A stretch of 64,000 nt of DNA from Micromonospora lupini str. Lupac 08. GTDB lineage: Bacteria; Actinomycetota; Actinomycetes; Mycobacteriales; Micromonosporaceae. Location of the stretch: positions 5,379,700-5,443,699 of the forward strand of contig NZ_HF570108.1 in assembly GCF_000297395.2 (NCBI RefSeq), in the 5' to 3' direction. The notes beneath the pieces were generated by a model. The model saw only the letters and a program-made list of their open reading frames with translations, searched no databases and was not told the origin of the DNA. This document shows positions 8,901-17,175 of this stretch, piece by piece. A program made the position numbers and the translations under genes. The first letter of the stretch is position 1. Every line of letters starts with the position of its first letter.

Positions 8901-9505
8901 TGCTGGTGCTCCGCGACGACGAGGATCCGACCGACCTGACCGACGCGCTGGCCACCGCGCGACGCAGCGGCTTCCACCGGCTGCGCTGGACGATGCTGAG
9001 CATGGCGGCGCTGTGCCGGGCACTGCAGGGCCGCGACGCCGAGGCGGCGGAGCTGATCGACGAGCTGGACCGGTCCTGGTCGGCAGTGCCGGCGCTGGCC
9101 AGCGGAGAGTGGATCGCCGCCGCCGCGTACGCCGCCGCCCTGGCCGGACGGGACGCCTCCGTGCGGGTCCGCGCGATGCTGGACCGGGTCGGACATCGCA
9201 CGCCGTGGTCGGAGGCGGCGCTGCGCACGGTGACGGCGGCGGTGGCGGCGGCCGACGGCGACCACCGGCGGGCGGCCGAGCTGCACCTGGCCGCCGCCGA
9301 GACGTACGGGCGGATTCCGGACGTCAGCGACCGGGTGTTGGCGCTGGCGCTCGCGGCGGCGGAGCTGGCCTGTGCCGGCGATCCGGCGGGCGCCCGGGTG
9401 CCGCGGGCCGAGGTGCGCACCTTCGCGCTGCGCAACGACGCCCCGGGCCTGCTGGCGCTGGCCGGCCGACCGATCAGCCCGACCGGGCCGGCCGTGGCCT
9501 GCTGA
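5930..9505 (+). CDS. zinc-ribbon class III cyclase / AAA ATPase / TPR protein
   Basis: About 1,191 residues. The N-terminus has two zinc ribbons (CGRC/CGGC and CPHC/CTSC). A class III nucleotide cyclase domain follows: VSVLFVDLIDFTPY and KYIGDAVMALFG give the two metal Asp residues, and GDVVNTASRM the Asn/Arg pair, so it looks active. Then comes an STAND/AAA domain (Walker A FGRAGIGKSRLL, Walker B VLVFEDLHWADD) and ~600 residues of TPR-like helices. Such proteins act as large signalling ATPases, making cAMP or cGMP in response to an unknown ligand. GTG 5930 is the first formal start, but GGAGGG at 5981-5986 sits 6 nt before ATC 5993, directly ahead of the first zinc ribbon, so a rare ATC start is possible. 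Confidence 0.88.
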   Translation: MDTPCDGTTGGVGPVRLGGFVIAAQCGRCGRTAADGDRFCGGCGAELGAVCPHCLRPLASDVTFCTSCGSPRPGTDRATAAATQEDRRRVSVLFVDLIDFTPYVERADPEQVRGMQTGFFSAARRVVGQYGGVVEKYIGDAVMALFGAPIATETDALRCVRAGLELQRVLTRFAPTGSAEMRFRVGVATGEALVDVAAARDGGQAIVAGDVVNTASRMQSVAPPGGVLVCGTTHALTRDTIRYEEQPPVTLRGRSSPTEVWLALSPLRRLPTDREPDTTPLVDREHELGMLVNALHRSLRDRLPQVVTIFGRAGIGKSRLLRELYRHTGRLVDEPLTWRTGRCPPFGENVTFAALADIVKTEAGILDTDPAASAAQRLAGAVAELIGPGERDRVVDALRPLVGLPGTPLPAEEAESAWRRFLLALAARRPTVLVFEDLHWADDAMLRFVELLGAAAREAPLLLLCTARPELVDRDPSWAGTITGSVTITLPPLRDTGIAALYAHLFGQAAFSADMLTPLIEVAGGNPLYAHEYVRMLIEQGALRQSGRGWSLDKQLELTMPESVHAVIANRVDLLDAKDRSVLLAASVVGVQFWPGAVAAALGQPVESVERALRRLEQRDFVHEQAASTMAGQAEFRFRHVLVRDVCYQRLPRTERVARHERAADWLDALSHSRDTDLAEVLAHHRWAAHEIARSLGMPVRRYAGPARQALHRAARRAYALHGLDAAASHAGRALGLADDSDPVGRLQLELLSTEISFYRDGNAFLSGGGPEQVHALADRLSAHGDDACAARAWTLLGQAAWLRADRGDALACLDRAVQLFESLPDSPQKADAYAELGRLHMLNYERDPAVSAADTAAEIAERLGLTEARTNARITAATARYQAGDRVGLDELHAIVEFARSGQLLALPRATQNLAWAIREEGDWLRSNALLSAAPARTASGQTLTTSYSAEAMRAWFEGDFGRLLTAAEAFVDTPTGSWDMQVRGLRCCLLVLRDDEDPTDLTDALATARRSGFHRLRWTMLSMAALCRALQGRDAEAAELIDELDRSWSAVPALASGEWIAAAAYAAALAGRDASVRVRAMLDRVGHRTPWSEAALRTVTAAVAAADGDHRRAAELHLAAAETYGRIPDVSDRVLALALAAAELACAGDPAGARVPRAEVRTFALRNDAPGLLALAGRPISPTGPAVAC

Positions 9506-9511
9506 GGCGAC

Positions 9512-10189
9512 TCAGGCGGGCACCGGCTTGAGCTTCTGGGCGTAGATGTCGACGTACTCGCGGCCGGAGAGCTCCATCAGCTCGTACATGATCTCGTCGG
9601 TGACCGCGCGCTCGACGAACCGGTCGCCGGCGAGCCCCTCGTAGCGGGAGAAGTCCAGCGGGGCGCCGAAGCGGATCCGCACCCGGTCGATCCGGGGGAT
9701 GAGCGTGCCGGGCGGCTGGATCTCGTCGGCGTTGAGCATCGCCACGGGCACCACCACCGCGCCGCTCTCCAGCGCGAGCCGGGCGACGCCGGTCTTGCCC
9801 CGGTAGAGCCGCCCGTCCGGGGAGCGGGTGCCCTCGGGGTAGATGCCCGCCACTCCCCCGGCGCGCAGCACCCGTAGTTGGGTGTCCAGGGCGGCGCGGG
9901 CGGCCTGGCCGCCGGAGCGGTCCACCGGGATGGTGCCGGTGCCGACGAAGAACATCTTCGTCAACCAGCCCTTGATCCCCTTGCCGGTGAAGTACTCGGC
10001 CTTGGCCACGAAGGTGACCTTCCGCGAGATGATCAACGGGGTGAAGATCGAGTCGGAGAAGGAGAGGTGGTTGCTGGCCAGGATCACCGGCCCGGTCGCC
10101 GGCACGTGGTGCAGGCCCTCCACCTGCGGGCGGAAGATCAGCTTGAGCAGCGGACCGAGGAGAACGTACTTCAACAGCCAGTAGAGCAC
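9512..10189 (-). CDS. 1-acyl-sn-glycerol-3-phosphate acyltransferase (PlsC-type)
   Basis: 225 residues from GTG 10189, preceded by AAAGGA. PlsC-type enzymes transfer an acyl chain to lysophosphatidate at the membrane in phospholipid synthesis. The catalytic HX4D is NHLSFSD (~40-46), and the substrate motif YPEGTRSPDGRLYRGKTG lies near ~117-134. A hydrophobic N-terminal segment (LLKYVLLGPLLKLIF) likely anchors it. It is convergent with the cyclase gene, 6 bp apart. A paralogue with nearly the same central motif lies at 26061-26729. Confidence 0.88.
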   Translation of the reverse strand: MLYWLLKYVLLGPLLKLIFRPQVEGLHHVPATGPVILASNHLSFSDSIFTPLIISRKVTFVAKAEYFTGKGIKGWLTKMFFVGTGTIPVDRSGGQAARAALDTQLRVLRAGGVAGIYPEGTRSPDGRLYRGKTGVARLALESGAVVVPVAMLNADEIQPPGTLIPRIDRVRIRFGAPLDFSRYEGLAGDRFVERAVTDEIMYELMELSGREYVDIYAQKLKPVPA

Positions 10190-10567
10190 CGGCGTCCTTT
10201 CCCGTGGTGCGCCCGCGACAGCACCATGCCGGGAGCGCCGCCGTCGCGGACGAGCCTACGAAGCCCGCGCGCACACCACAACGGACGTTGATGCCTCTCA
10301 TCTTTCCGATCGTCGGCGGTCCGCAGCGCGGCCTGGAAGGGTCGAACCACCCGGTCGCCAACGATCACCGAGATCGCACGTGTCGCGCAAGAACGGACAA
10401 AGAGCCACCGCCGCGACCTGCGGCAGCGCCCCTGACTTTGGAAGACGCGACACAACGCACTCCCGGAACGGGCCTCCGACGTGTCACGATTCAGAGCACG
10501 GCGTGCGGACGGGCGCCGAGGGGGCAGGGGTGGCCGCGCCGCAGGGCGCGTTGAGGAGGATTGCCGG
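10190..10567. other. 378-bp divergent intergenic region
   Basis: I see no gene. Reading frames crossing it are Arg/Pro-rich and lack start signals. The divergent promoters of the acyltransferase and the membrane protein gene must lie here, but I cannot place convincing -10/-35 elements. The last bases carry the GGAGGA Shine-Dalgarno of the next gene (10555-10560). Confidence 0.5.
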
Positions 10568-11428
10568 GTGTCAGCGGGTGGTGCCCGCCGGGGACGGCGG
10601 GACAACGGGCTCGACGCTAGCGAGTACGCCATCGTCGGCGACGTCGATCCGCGCGTCGGTGAGCACCTGCTCGACGTGCTGGCCGCCGGCGGGATCGCCG
10701 CGTACCTGCAACCCTCCGCCGACCTCAACCCGGTCACCCGCACCACCACGGTTCCGGCCCGTCCGGTCGACCGGCTCTACGTCGACCGTTCGCACCTGAC
10801 GACCGCCCGCGACTACCTCACCCAGCTCGCCGACGAGAGCGCCCCGGAGCAGCCGCCGGCCCGCGACGAGCCGGACATCGACGCCGAGTGGGCCCGGATC
10901 GTTGCCGGCTTCCACACCACCTCGACGACCGACGAGCGCCCGTGGCCGGCTGCGGAGGACGTGGACGAGCGCGACGACCGGGAGACCCGGGACGAGCCGA
11001 CGGCCGGTCCACTCGCCCGCTCCGGCGTCGACGAGGCCGGGCCGACCGCCACCGACGTCCGCCGGCTGCCGTCGGCCACCGACATCTCCGGGATCTCCGT
11101 CGGCCGGGGCACCCGCGGTGACGAGCCCTCGCTGCTGGACGGTCTGGACACCTTCGGCGCCGACCTGCCCGACGACGACGAGGACGAGGGTTACCACCCG
11201 CCACCCCCGCCGCCGCTGCCCCGGATCTCGAAGTACGCGGTGGTCGGCGCGCTCGCGGTGGTCGTCGGGTTCGTGCTCTTCCTCTTCCCGTCGCTGATCC
11301 CGGTGGACCGCTCGGCGGTCACCCTGTTCGGGTTCACCGGCATCCTGGCCGGCTTCGTCACGCTGATCTGGCGCCTGCGCCCCGGCGACGAGAACGACGA
11401 CGACCCGGACAACGGCGCCGTCGTCTGA
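10568..11428 (+). CDS. two-helix membrane protein of unknown function
   Basis: 286 residues from GTG 10568, with GGAGGA 7 nt upstream. Residues ~15-90 form a small ordered domain (SEYAIVGDVDPRVGEHLLDV, then YVDRSHLTTARDYLTQL) that resembles the DUF2007-like signal-transducing fold but is not a confident match. A long acidic disordered linker follows, ending in a run of prolines. Two transmembrane helices near the C-terminus (AVVGALAVVVGFVLFLFP and LFGFTGILAGFVTLIWRL) precede an acidic cytoplasmic tail. It stands alone before otsA. Confidence 0.75.
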   Translation: MSAGGARRGRRDNGLDASEYAIVGDVDPRVGEHLLDVLAAGGIAAYLQPSADLNPVTRTTTVPARPVDRLYVDRSHLTTARDYLTQLADESAPEQPPARDEPDIDAEWARIVAGFHTTSTTDERPWPAAEDVDERDDRETRDEPTAGPLARSGVDEAGPTATDVRRLPSATDISGISVGRGTRGDEPSLLDGLDTFGADLPDDDEDEGYHPPPPPPLPRISKYAVVGALAVVVGFVLFLFPSLIPVDRSAVTLFGFTGILAGFVTLIWRLRPGDENDDDPDNGAVV

Positions 11429-11596
11429 CGCCCCCGCCCGCGGACCGCATCGCGGGACGACGACGCCCCCGCTCGGGGCGTAACAATGGTGTAACTTACT
11501 GTCAGTAGGAATACCGCTGTACGTCACTTCCCCCGCTGACTGACCGGTTTTCCCTTGCTCGTGGCGGTCAGTCCTCTGCTGATCGGAATGCCCGAG

Positions 11597-13078
11597 ATGC
11601 GACAGAGTTCCCTCGTGGTGGTGGCCAACCGCCTCCCCATCGACGACAGCCAGGCGCCCGACGGCGCATGCGAGTGGCGCCGCAGCCCCGGTGGGCTGGT
11701 CAGCGCGCTGCACCCCCTGCTCCGGCACACCCCGGCGACCTGGGTCGGCTGGGCCGGCGGCACCGGAGCGGCACCCGCCCTGCCGGACGTGGACGGCGTC
11801 CACATGCACACCGTCGCCCTCAGCCACGAGGATCTACGCGACCACTACGAGGGCTTCTCCAACGCCACCCTCTGGCCGCTCTACCACGACGCCGTCGAGC
11901 AACCCGAGCACCACCGCCGCTGGTGGGAGGCGTACCAACGGGTCAACCAGCGCTTCGCCGAGGCGGCCGCCGAGGTCGCCGAGCCCGGCGGCGTGGTCTG
12001 GGTGCAGGACTACCACCTGCAACTGGTCCCCGGGCAACTGCGCGCGCTCCGCCCCGACCTGCGCATCGGCTTCTTCCTGCACGTGCCGTTCCCACCGCCG
12101 GAGCTGTTCATGCAGCTGCCCCGCCGTGCGGAACTGCTGCGCGGCATGCTCGGCGCCGACCTGGTCGGCTTCCAGCGCGCCCAGGCGGCGCACAACTTCG
12201 CCCAACTGGTCACCCGGGTACTGGAGCTGCCGGCCACCGACCGCCGGATCGGCATCGACGACCGGGTGGTGCGCATCGGCGCGTTCCCGGTCTCCATCGA
12301 CACGGCCGAGATGGCCGCCCTCGCCGCCCGCCCCGACGTGGCCGCGCGGGCCCGCCGCCTCCGCCAGGATCTCGGCGATCCCCGCCAGGTCATCCTCAGC
12401 GTGGACCGGATGGACTACACCAAGGGCATCGAGCAGCGCCTCAAGGCGTACAGCGAACTGCTCGCCAGCGGCGACGTCAAGGTCCGCGACACGGTGCTCG
12501 TGCAGGTCGCCATGCCGAGCCGGGAACGCGTCGGTCAGTACCAGATCCTGCGCGAACGGATCGAGCGCGAGGTGGGCCGGATCAACGGCGAGTTCGGCCG
12601 GGTCGGCGAACCCGCCATCCACTACCTCACTCAGCCCTTCGACCGGGCCGAGCTGGCCGCGCTCTACCGGGTCGCCGACGTGATGGCGGTGACCCCGCTG
12701 CGCGACGGGATGAACCTGGTCGCCAAGGAGTACGTCGCCGCCCGGGTGGACGACGACGGCGCGCTGCTGCTCAGCGAGTTCGCCGGCACGGCCGCCGAGC
12801 TGTCCCAGGCGTACCTGGTGAACCCGCACGACCTGGAGGGGCTCAAGCAGGCGCTGCGCACGGCGCTGCGGGCCAGCCCCGCCGACGTCACCGAGCGCAT
12901 GCGGGCCATGCGCGCCCACCTGCACCAGCACGACATCCATGCCTGGGCGCGCTCCTACCTGAGCGCCCTGGACGAGCGCGGCGCCCTGGTCGGCAGCCTC
13001 GCCAACGCCGACGGCGCTGCCCTGGTGCCGCGTCCCGCGACCCGGGCCACGTCCGCCACGCAGCACACCGGCGGCTGA
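11597..13078 (+). CDS. otsA: trehalose-6-phosphate synthase
   Basis: 493 residues from ATG 11597 (MRQSSLVVVANRLPI); TTG 11555 and ATG 11588 are in-frame alternatives. This GT20 enzyme joins UDP- or GDP-glucose to glucose-6-phosphate to give trehalose-6-phosphate. Family motifs are in order: VVVANRLPI, WVQDYHLQLVPGQLR, ADLVGFQ, SVDRMDYTKGIEQRLKAY (donor-phosphate binding) and PLRDGMNLVAKEYVAAR. Length is close to the E. coli enzyme with a short low-complexity tail. No otsB phosphatase is adjacent. The next gene is convergent, 13 bp away. Confidence 0.95.
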   Translation: MRQSSLVVVANRLPIDDSQAPDGACEWRRSPGGLVSALHPLLRHTPATWVGWAGGTGAAPALPDVDGVHMHTVALSHEDLRDHYEGFSNATLWPLYHDAVEQPEHHRRWWEAYQRVNQRFAEAAAEVAEPGGVVWVQDYHLQLVPGQLRALRPDLRIGFFLHVPFPPPELFMQLPRRAELLRGMLGADLVGFQRAQAAHNFAQLVTRVLELPATDRRIGIDDRVVRIGAFPVSIDTAEMAALAARPDVAARARRLRQDLGDPRQVILSVDRMDYTKGIEQRLKAYSELLASGDVKVRDTVLVQVAMPSRERVGQYQILRERIEREVGRINGEFGRVGEPAIHYLTQPFDRAELAALYRVADVMAVTPLRDGMNLVAKEYVAARVDDDGALLLSEFAGTAAELSQAYLVNPHDLEGLKQALRTALRASPADVTERMRAMRAHLHQHDIHAWARSYLSALDERGALVGSLANADGAALVPRPATRATSATQHTGG

Positions 13079-13091
13079 CCGGCGCGACCAC

Positions 13092-13904
13092 TCACCGCGC
13101 GGCCGGCTCCTTCTCCAACCAGTCCAGGATGGCGTCGATCGGCTCGGCCCAGCGCGCGTCGAGCATCAGGTCGTGCCCCATGCCGGGGAAGAGCAGCGGA
13201 GCCGACCCGTACCGGCGGGCGATCCGCGTCAACGTCGACGCCGGCACCACACGGTCGTCCGGGCTGCCCAGCACCAGGACCGGCGGCGCGCCCACGGCCG
13301 GCTCGGCCTCCGGCTCGCCCAGCAGCGCCCACTGCGCCCGCCGACCGGCCCGACCCAGCCGCGCCACGTACCGCCGGGCCTCCTCGTCGGGCAGCTCGCG
13401 GCTGAACAGCTGCGCCCGACTGAGCCGCAGCGGCCCGCCGAACACCGCCGGCAGCGTCCCGGCCGGGTTGCGGCGCACCGCCGTGGACAACATGCCCCAG
13501 CCGCCGAAGACCGGCGCCACCAGCACCGCGCCGCGGGCCGGGTAACGCGCCAGCGCATGCGCCACCACGAGCGCCCCGGCGCCGTGCCCCACCAGCACCG
13601 CCTGGCGCGGCAGGCCCGCCGCCACCTGGACCACATCATGGGCGTACGCGCGCAGCGTCGCCTCCGGCGCCGGCTCGCTGCCGCCGTGCCCGCGCAGGCT
13701 CAGCGCGTACGCCGGGAAGCCCCGCGACGCGGCGTGCCCCAACCAGTGCTCGGCGAACGCCCACGCGCCGTGCCCGAACCCGGGAACGAAGAGCAGCGGA
13801 GGCCGCCCCTCCTCCACCTCGGGAACGGCGCTGAGCACCTCACGTCGCGCCGGCCGGACCGGCCGGGACCACTCCCGGCCCCGCATGATCCGCAGCTCGG
13901 TCAT
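13092..13904 (-). CDS. alpha/beta hydrolase fold protein lacking the nucleophile Ser
   Basis: 270 residues. The fold is clear: oxyanion strand LLFVPGFGHGAWAF, strand-helix LSLRGHGGS, acid loop VLGSPDDRVVP and catalytic His in FPGMGHDLML. The nucleophile elbow, however, reads LVGHGAGALV, with Gly where the catalytic Ser of GxSxG belongs; the codon is GGC on the coding strand. Either the protein is a non-hydrolytic member of the fold, or it uses other chemistry, or a mutation has killed it. It overlaps the monooxygenase gene by 4 bp (ATGA), implying translational coupling and a shared substrate or pathway. Confidence 0.85.
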   Translation of the reverse strand: MTELRIMRGREWSRPVRPARREVLSAVPEVEEGRPPLLFVPGFGHGAWAFAEHWLGHAASRGFPAYALSLRGHGGSEPAPEATLRAYAHDVVQVAAGLPRQAVLVGHGAGALVVAHALARYPARGAVLVAPVFGGWGMLSTAVRRNPAGTLPAVFGGPLRLSRAQLFSRELPDEEARRYVARLGRAGRRAQWALLGEPEAEPAVGAPPVLVLGSPDDRVVPASTLTRIARRYGSAPLLFPGMGHDLMLDARWAEPIDAILDWLEKEPAAR

Positions 13905-15307
13905 TTGGCCTCCAGGTCGTGCAGGGCGCGCTGGACGGCGCGCAGGTAGTCGGCGTGCCCGACCTCGAACCAGTGCCGGCTGCTGTCCTTGACCTGCCCC
14001 GAGTAGCGCTCCCCGGCCCGGTCACGCACCCGCTGCGCGAACGCCGCCGCCCGCTCGGGCCGGTCCCGACGGGCCTGCAACAGCCGGGCGAAGAGCACCG
14101 TCTGCCAGTGCGCCAGGGTGAACATCCCGGAGTCCGGCTGCACCAGGCCGGCGACCGCAAGTGTCGGGTGCCCCGGCGTGAAGGCGTTGAGCCAGAGCGT
14201 GGGCCGGCCCGTGCCGGCGCTGTCGCCGAACACCGACGCGTCGAGGAACTCGAACCGCGGCAGGTACCCGGTGGCGAAGATGACCAGGTCGGGGTCGATC
14301 TCGCGGCCGTCGGCCAGTTCCACGGCGTACGGGCGGAAGCGGGCCAGGTCGGGCACCGGGCCGATGCCGCCGTGGCCCACGTAGTAGACGAGCTGACTGT
14401 TGGCGATCGGGTGCGTCTCGTACACCCGGTGGTCGGGCTTGGGCAGCCCGAAGCGGGTCAGGTCGCCGACGGTCAGGCGCAACGTCCAGTGGTAGAGCCA
14501 CTGGCGGACCCGCAGCGGCACCCGCAGCGCCAGCAGGGCGTCGTTGACCTGGTCGGCCGGACGCCCGAGGACGTACTTCGGGGCGTACCAGTAGCCGCGG
14601 CGGGTGGAGTGCCAGCAGCGCGACGCCTGCTGGGCGGCCTCGACGGCGATGTCACAGCCGGTGTTGCCGGCGCCCACGACCAGCACCCGCTTGCCGCGCA
14701 ACTGCGCCGGGTCCTTGTAGGACGACGCGTGCATGATCTCGCCGCGGAACTCCTCCAACCCCTCGTAGCGGGGCAACTTCGGCGACCAGTTGTGCCCGTT
14801 GGCGATGACCACGGCGGCGTACCGGGAGGTGCGCTCGGGCCCGTACCCGCCGGTGGAACGGGTGGTCACGTCCCAGCGGTCCCCCTCGGCGGGCTCCACC
14901 CGGATCACCTCGGTGCCGAACCAGACGTGCGACCGCAGGTCGAAGTGGTCGGCGTACCGCTCGAAGTACGCCAGGAGCTGGCTGTGGTGCGGGTAGTCCG
15001 GCCACGAGTCCGGCATCGGGAAGTCGGGGAACTGGGTGAACGGCTTCGACGACAGCAGGTGGGTGCTGGCGTACACCGGGCTGCGGTCGTGCCGCCAGTT
15101 CCAGGCGCCGCCGACGCCGGTCTCCCGTTCGTAGCAGTCCACCCCGAACCCGTGCTCGCGCAGGTTCTTGATGGCCGTCAGGCCGCTGGCCCCGGCCCCG
15201 ATGACGCAGACCGTGTCGCCCCGGTCGGAGAGCGGACGGCCCTCGGGGCTCTGCGCGGACGGGGTCGCATCCGGGTCGGGCCGGCCGTGGTCGGTGGAGG
15301 TGGACAC
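13901..15307 (-). CDS. flavin-containing monooxygenase
   Basis: 468 residues from GTG 15307 with AAAGGAGA upstream; a longer frame to 15364 is less likely. The FAD Rossmann motif is VCVIGAGASGLTAIKNL (~33-49). The FMO signature FxGxxxHxxxY is FRGEIMHASSY (~185), followed by the NADPH site VLVVGAGNTGCDIAVE. ATGYLPRF closes the second half. Such enzymes hydroxylate soft nucleophiles or carry out Baeyer-Villiger oxidations; the substrate is unknown. It is coupled to the alpha/beta hydrolase downstream, a pairing typical of ketone/ester degradation, though the partner lacks its Ser. Confidence 0.9.
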   Translation of the reverse strand: MSTSTDHGRPDPDATPSAQSPEGRPLSDRGDTVCVIGAGASGLTAIKNLREHGFGVDCYERETGVGGAWNWRHDRSPVYASTHLLSSKPFTQFPDFPMPDSWPDYPHHSQLLAYFERYADHFDLRSHVWFGTEVIRVEPAEGDRWDVTTRSTGGYGPERTSRYAAVVIANGHNWSPKLPRYEGLEEFRGEIMHASSYKDPAQLRGKRVLVVGAGNTGCDIAVEAAQQASRCWHSTRRGYWYAPKYVLGRPADQVNDALLALRVPLRVRQWLYHWTLRLTVGDLTRFGLPKPDHRVYETHPIANSQLVYYVGHGGIGPVPDLARFRPYAVELADGREIDPDLVIFATGYLPRFEFLDASVFGDSAGTGRPTLWLNAFTPGHPTLAVAGLVQPDSGMFTLAHWQTVLFARLLQARRDRPERAAAFAQRVRDRAGERYSGQVKDSSRHWFEVGHADYLRAVQRALHDLEAK

Positions 15308-15436
15308 CGGGACATCTCCTTTTGTGCGGCACGGGTGCCGGTCGCCGCGAAATCCTCTCCACATCGGAGCCGGATGTCCAGCCCCGGCGCGGACCGATCG
15401 GCGGGTCCCGGCCGGTGGGGGGTCAGCCGGTGGGGG

Positions 15437-16140
15437 TCAGCCGGTGGTGGGCAGCAGCAGGTCGACGAGGACCGGGAAGTGGTCGCTGGCCCGGCGGGTC
15501 TGCGGGGTGTCCACCACGTCGTAGTCGACCACGCTGATCCGGGGATCGACGAAGAGCGCGTCGATGCGCCGGCGCGGGTCGGCGCACGAGTAGGTGAGCC
15601 GGTCCGCCTGGTCGGCGGCGATCGCCGCGTCGGTCAGGCCACGCGCCACCGTGGCCCACGCCTGCCCGTCCGGCCCCTCGTTCAGGTCGGCCCCGGCCAC
15701 CACCGGGCTGCTCGCCGCGTCCAGCCCCCGCCGGAACTCGGCGGCCTGCGCGGGCCGCTCGGTCGGGTCGGTGGACAGGTGCGAGCCGGCGAGGGTGAAC
15801 CGGGCCTCGCCGACCCGGCACTCGGCGTACGCGGCGCCGCGCAGGTGTCGACCCGGGGTCAGCGGGAAGCGCTGGCAACGGGTGTCGCGCACCTGCACCG
15901 CAGGCTGGTCAGCAACAGGTTGCCCAGGGCGGGCAGGCCCCCGGCGGCCACCACCAGACCGAAGGACTCGGCCAGGGTGGCGGACTTCTGCCGCCACCGG
16001 AACCGGCGCGGCCCCTCCTGCACGATCACCACGTCCGGCCTCGCGGCCCGGACCACCGCCGCCAGCGCGGCGGTGTCGTCGCGCTGGCTGTGGACGTTGT
16101 ACGACACCACGCGCAGCGGTACGCCGGCAGCCTCGCCCAT
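15437..16140 (-). pseudogene. endonuclease/exonuclease/phosphatase family gene with a frameshift
   Basis: The N-terminal part reads from ATG 16140 (MGEAAGVPLRVVSYNVHSQR, then RPDVVIVQEG, the metal-binding Asn and Glu). The C-terminal part is in another frame (GSHLSTDPTE, VAGADLNEGPDG, then RRIDALFV and SDHFPVLVDL with the catalytic Asp/His). The frames meet near 15896-15902; one extra G in CTGCGGTGCAG would restore a continuous ~235-residue protein. Total length (704 bp) is not a multiple of three. All catalytic motifs survive, so the event is recent or a sequencing error. It is the last gene of a four-gene minus-strand run with the ROK kinase, 11 bp apart. Confidence 0.75.
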
Positions 16141-16151
16141 CGTCGGCCGCC

Positions 16152-17099
16152 TCAGATCCGGCGGGCCAGGTCGGCCGCGCCGATCACCCCGGCGCTGTTG
16201 CCCAGCTCGGCGGGGAGCACCTCGGCCACCGGCAGGCGACCCCGCTGGGCGAGCGCGTCGAGATACGAGCGGCGCGTCGGGCCGAGCAGCAGGTCGCCGG
16301 CGTCGATCACGCCGCCGCCGACGACAAGGGTCTGCGGGTCGAGGATCTGCGCCATGTCGGCGAGGCTGGTGCCCAGCCAGCGGCCGATCTGCGCGAACGC
16401 CTCGGCGGAGACCGGGTCGCCGCCCTGCGCGGCGGCGGTCACCATGTGGCCGGTGATCGCCTCGGCCTCGCCGCCGGCCAGCTCCAGCAGGGCGGTGGCC
16501 CGTTGCGGTTCCTGGCGGGCGCCGGCGCGGGCGAAGCGGACCAGGGCGCTGCCGCTGGCGTACTGCTCGATGCAGCCCAGCCGCCCGCAGCCGCACTGGT
16601 GCCCGTCCGGCACGGCCAGCATGTGGCCCAGCTCCGCGGCGACGCCGTGCGCGCCGCGCATCAGCTCGCCGCCGAGCACGATGCCGCCGCCGACGCCGGT
16701 GCCGATGGTGAACATGATCATGGAGTCGTCGGCAGCCCGGGCGGCGCCGTAGCGGAACTCGGCCCACGCGGCCACGTTGGCGTCGTTCTCCACGATCACC
16801 GGCAGGCCGACGGCGGCGCCGACGTACTCGCGCAGCGGCTCGTCACGCCAGGCCAGGTTCGGGGCGAAGAGCACTGTCGACCGGGTGGCGTCGATCCAGC
16901 CGGCCGCGCCGATTCCGACGGCCTCGATCGTCCGCCCGGCAGCCAGCTCGCCGACCAGCTCGATGATGACGTCGCGGGTCTTGCCGACGTCATCGGCGGG
17001 AGTGTCCCGTCGGCTCTGCACGAGAACCGTGCCGGTGTCATCCACGACACCGCCGGCCACCTTCGTGCCACCGACGTCGACTCCGATGGTCAGCGTCAC
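16152..17099 (-). CDS. glk: ROK family glucokinase
   Basis: 315 residues from GTG 17099, with AGAGGGGAG upstream. The N-terminal phosphate loop TIGVDVGGTKVAGGVVD and the sugar-binding VIVENDANVAAWAE are present. The ROK zinc motif GHQCGCGRLGCIEQYASG (~165-182) places it in the ROK kinase group of Actinobacteria, whose Streptomyces member GlkA is the main glucose kinase and mediates carbon repression. ATP or polyphosphate as donor cannot be told from sequence. It lies between the Cys-motif protein and the broken endonuclease gene. Confidence 0.92.
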   Translation of the reverse strand: MTLTIGVDVGGTKVAGGVVDDTGTVLVQSRRDTPADDVGKTRDVIIELVGELAAGRTIEAVGIGAAGWIDATRSTVLFAPNLAWRDEPLREYVGAAVGLPVIVENDANVAAWAEFRYGAARAADDSMIMFTIGTGVGGGIVLGGELMRGAHGVAAELGHMLAVPDGHQCGCGRLGCIEQYASGSALVRFARAGARQEPQRATALLELAGGEAEAITGHMVTAAAQGGDPVSAEAFAQIGRWLGTSLADMAQILDPQTLVVGGGVIDAGDLLLGPTRRSYLDALAQRGRLPVAEVLPAELGNSAGVIGAADLARRI

Positions 17100-17175
17100 C
17101 GCTGCCGCTCCCCTCTGCTGTGCTGTCCGGTCCGCGCGCCGACGGCGCGCCGGTCCGGATCGCGATGTCCCGCGC

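Noticed and set aside
6821..9286. 821-codon minus-strand frame
   Set aside because: Antisense to the cyclase/AAA gene; product is Arg/Gln/His-rich low complexity.
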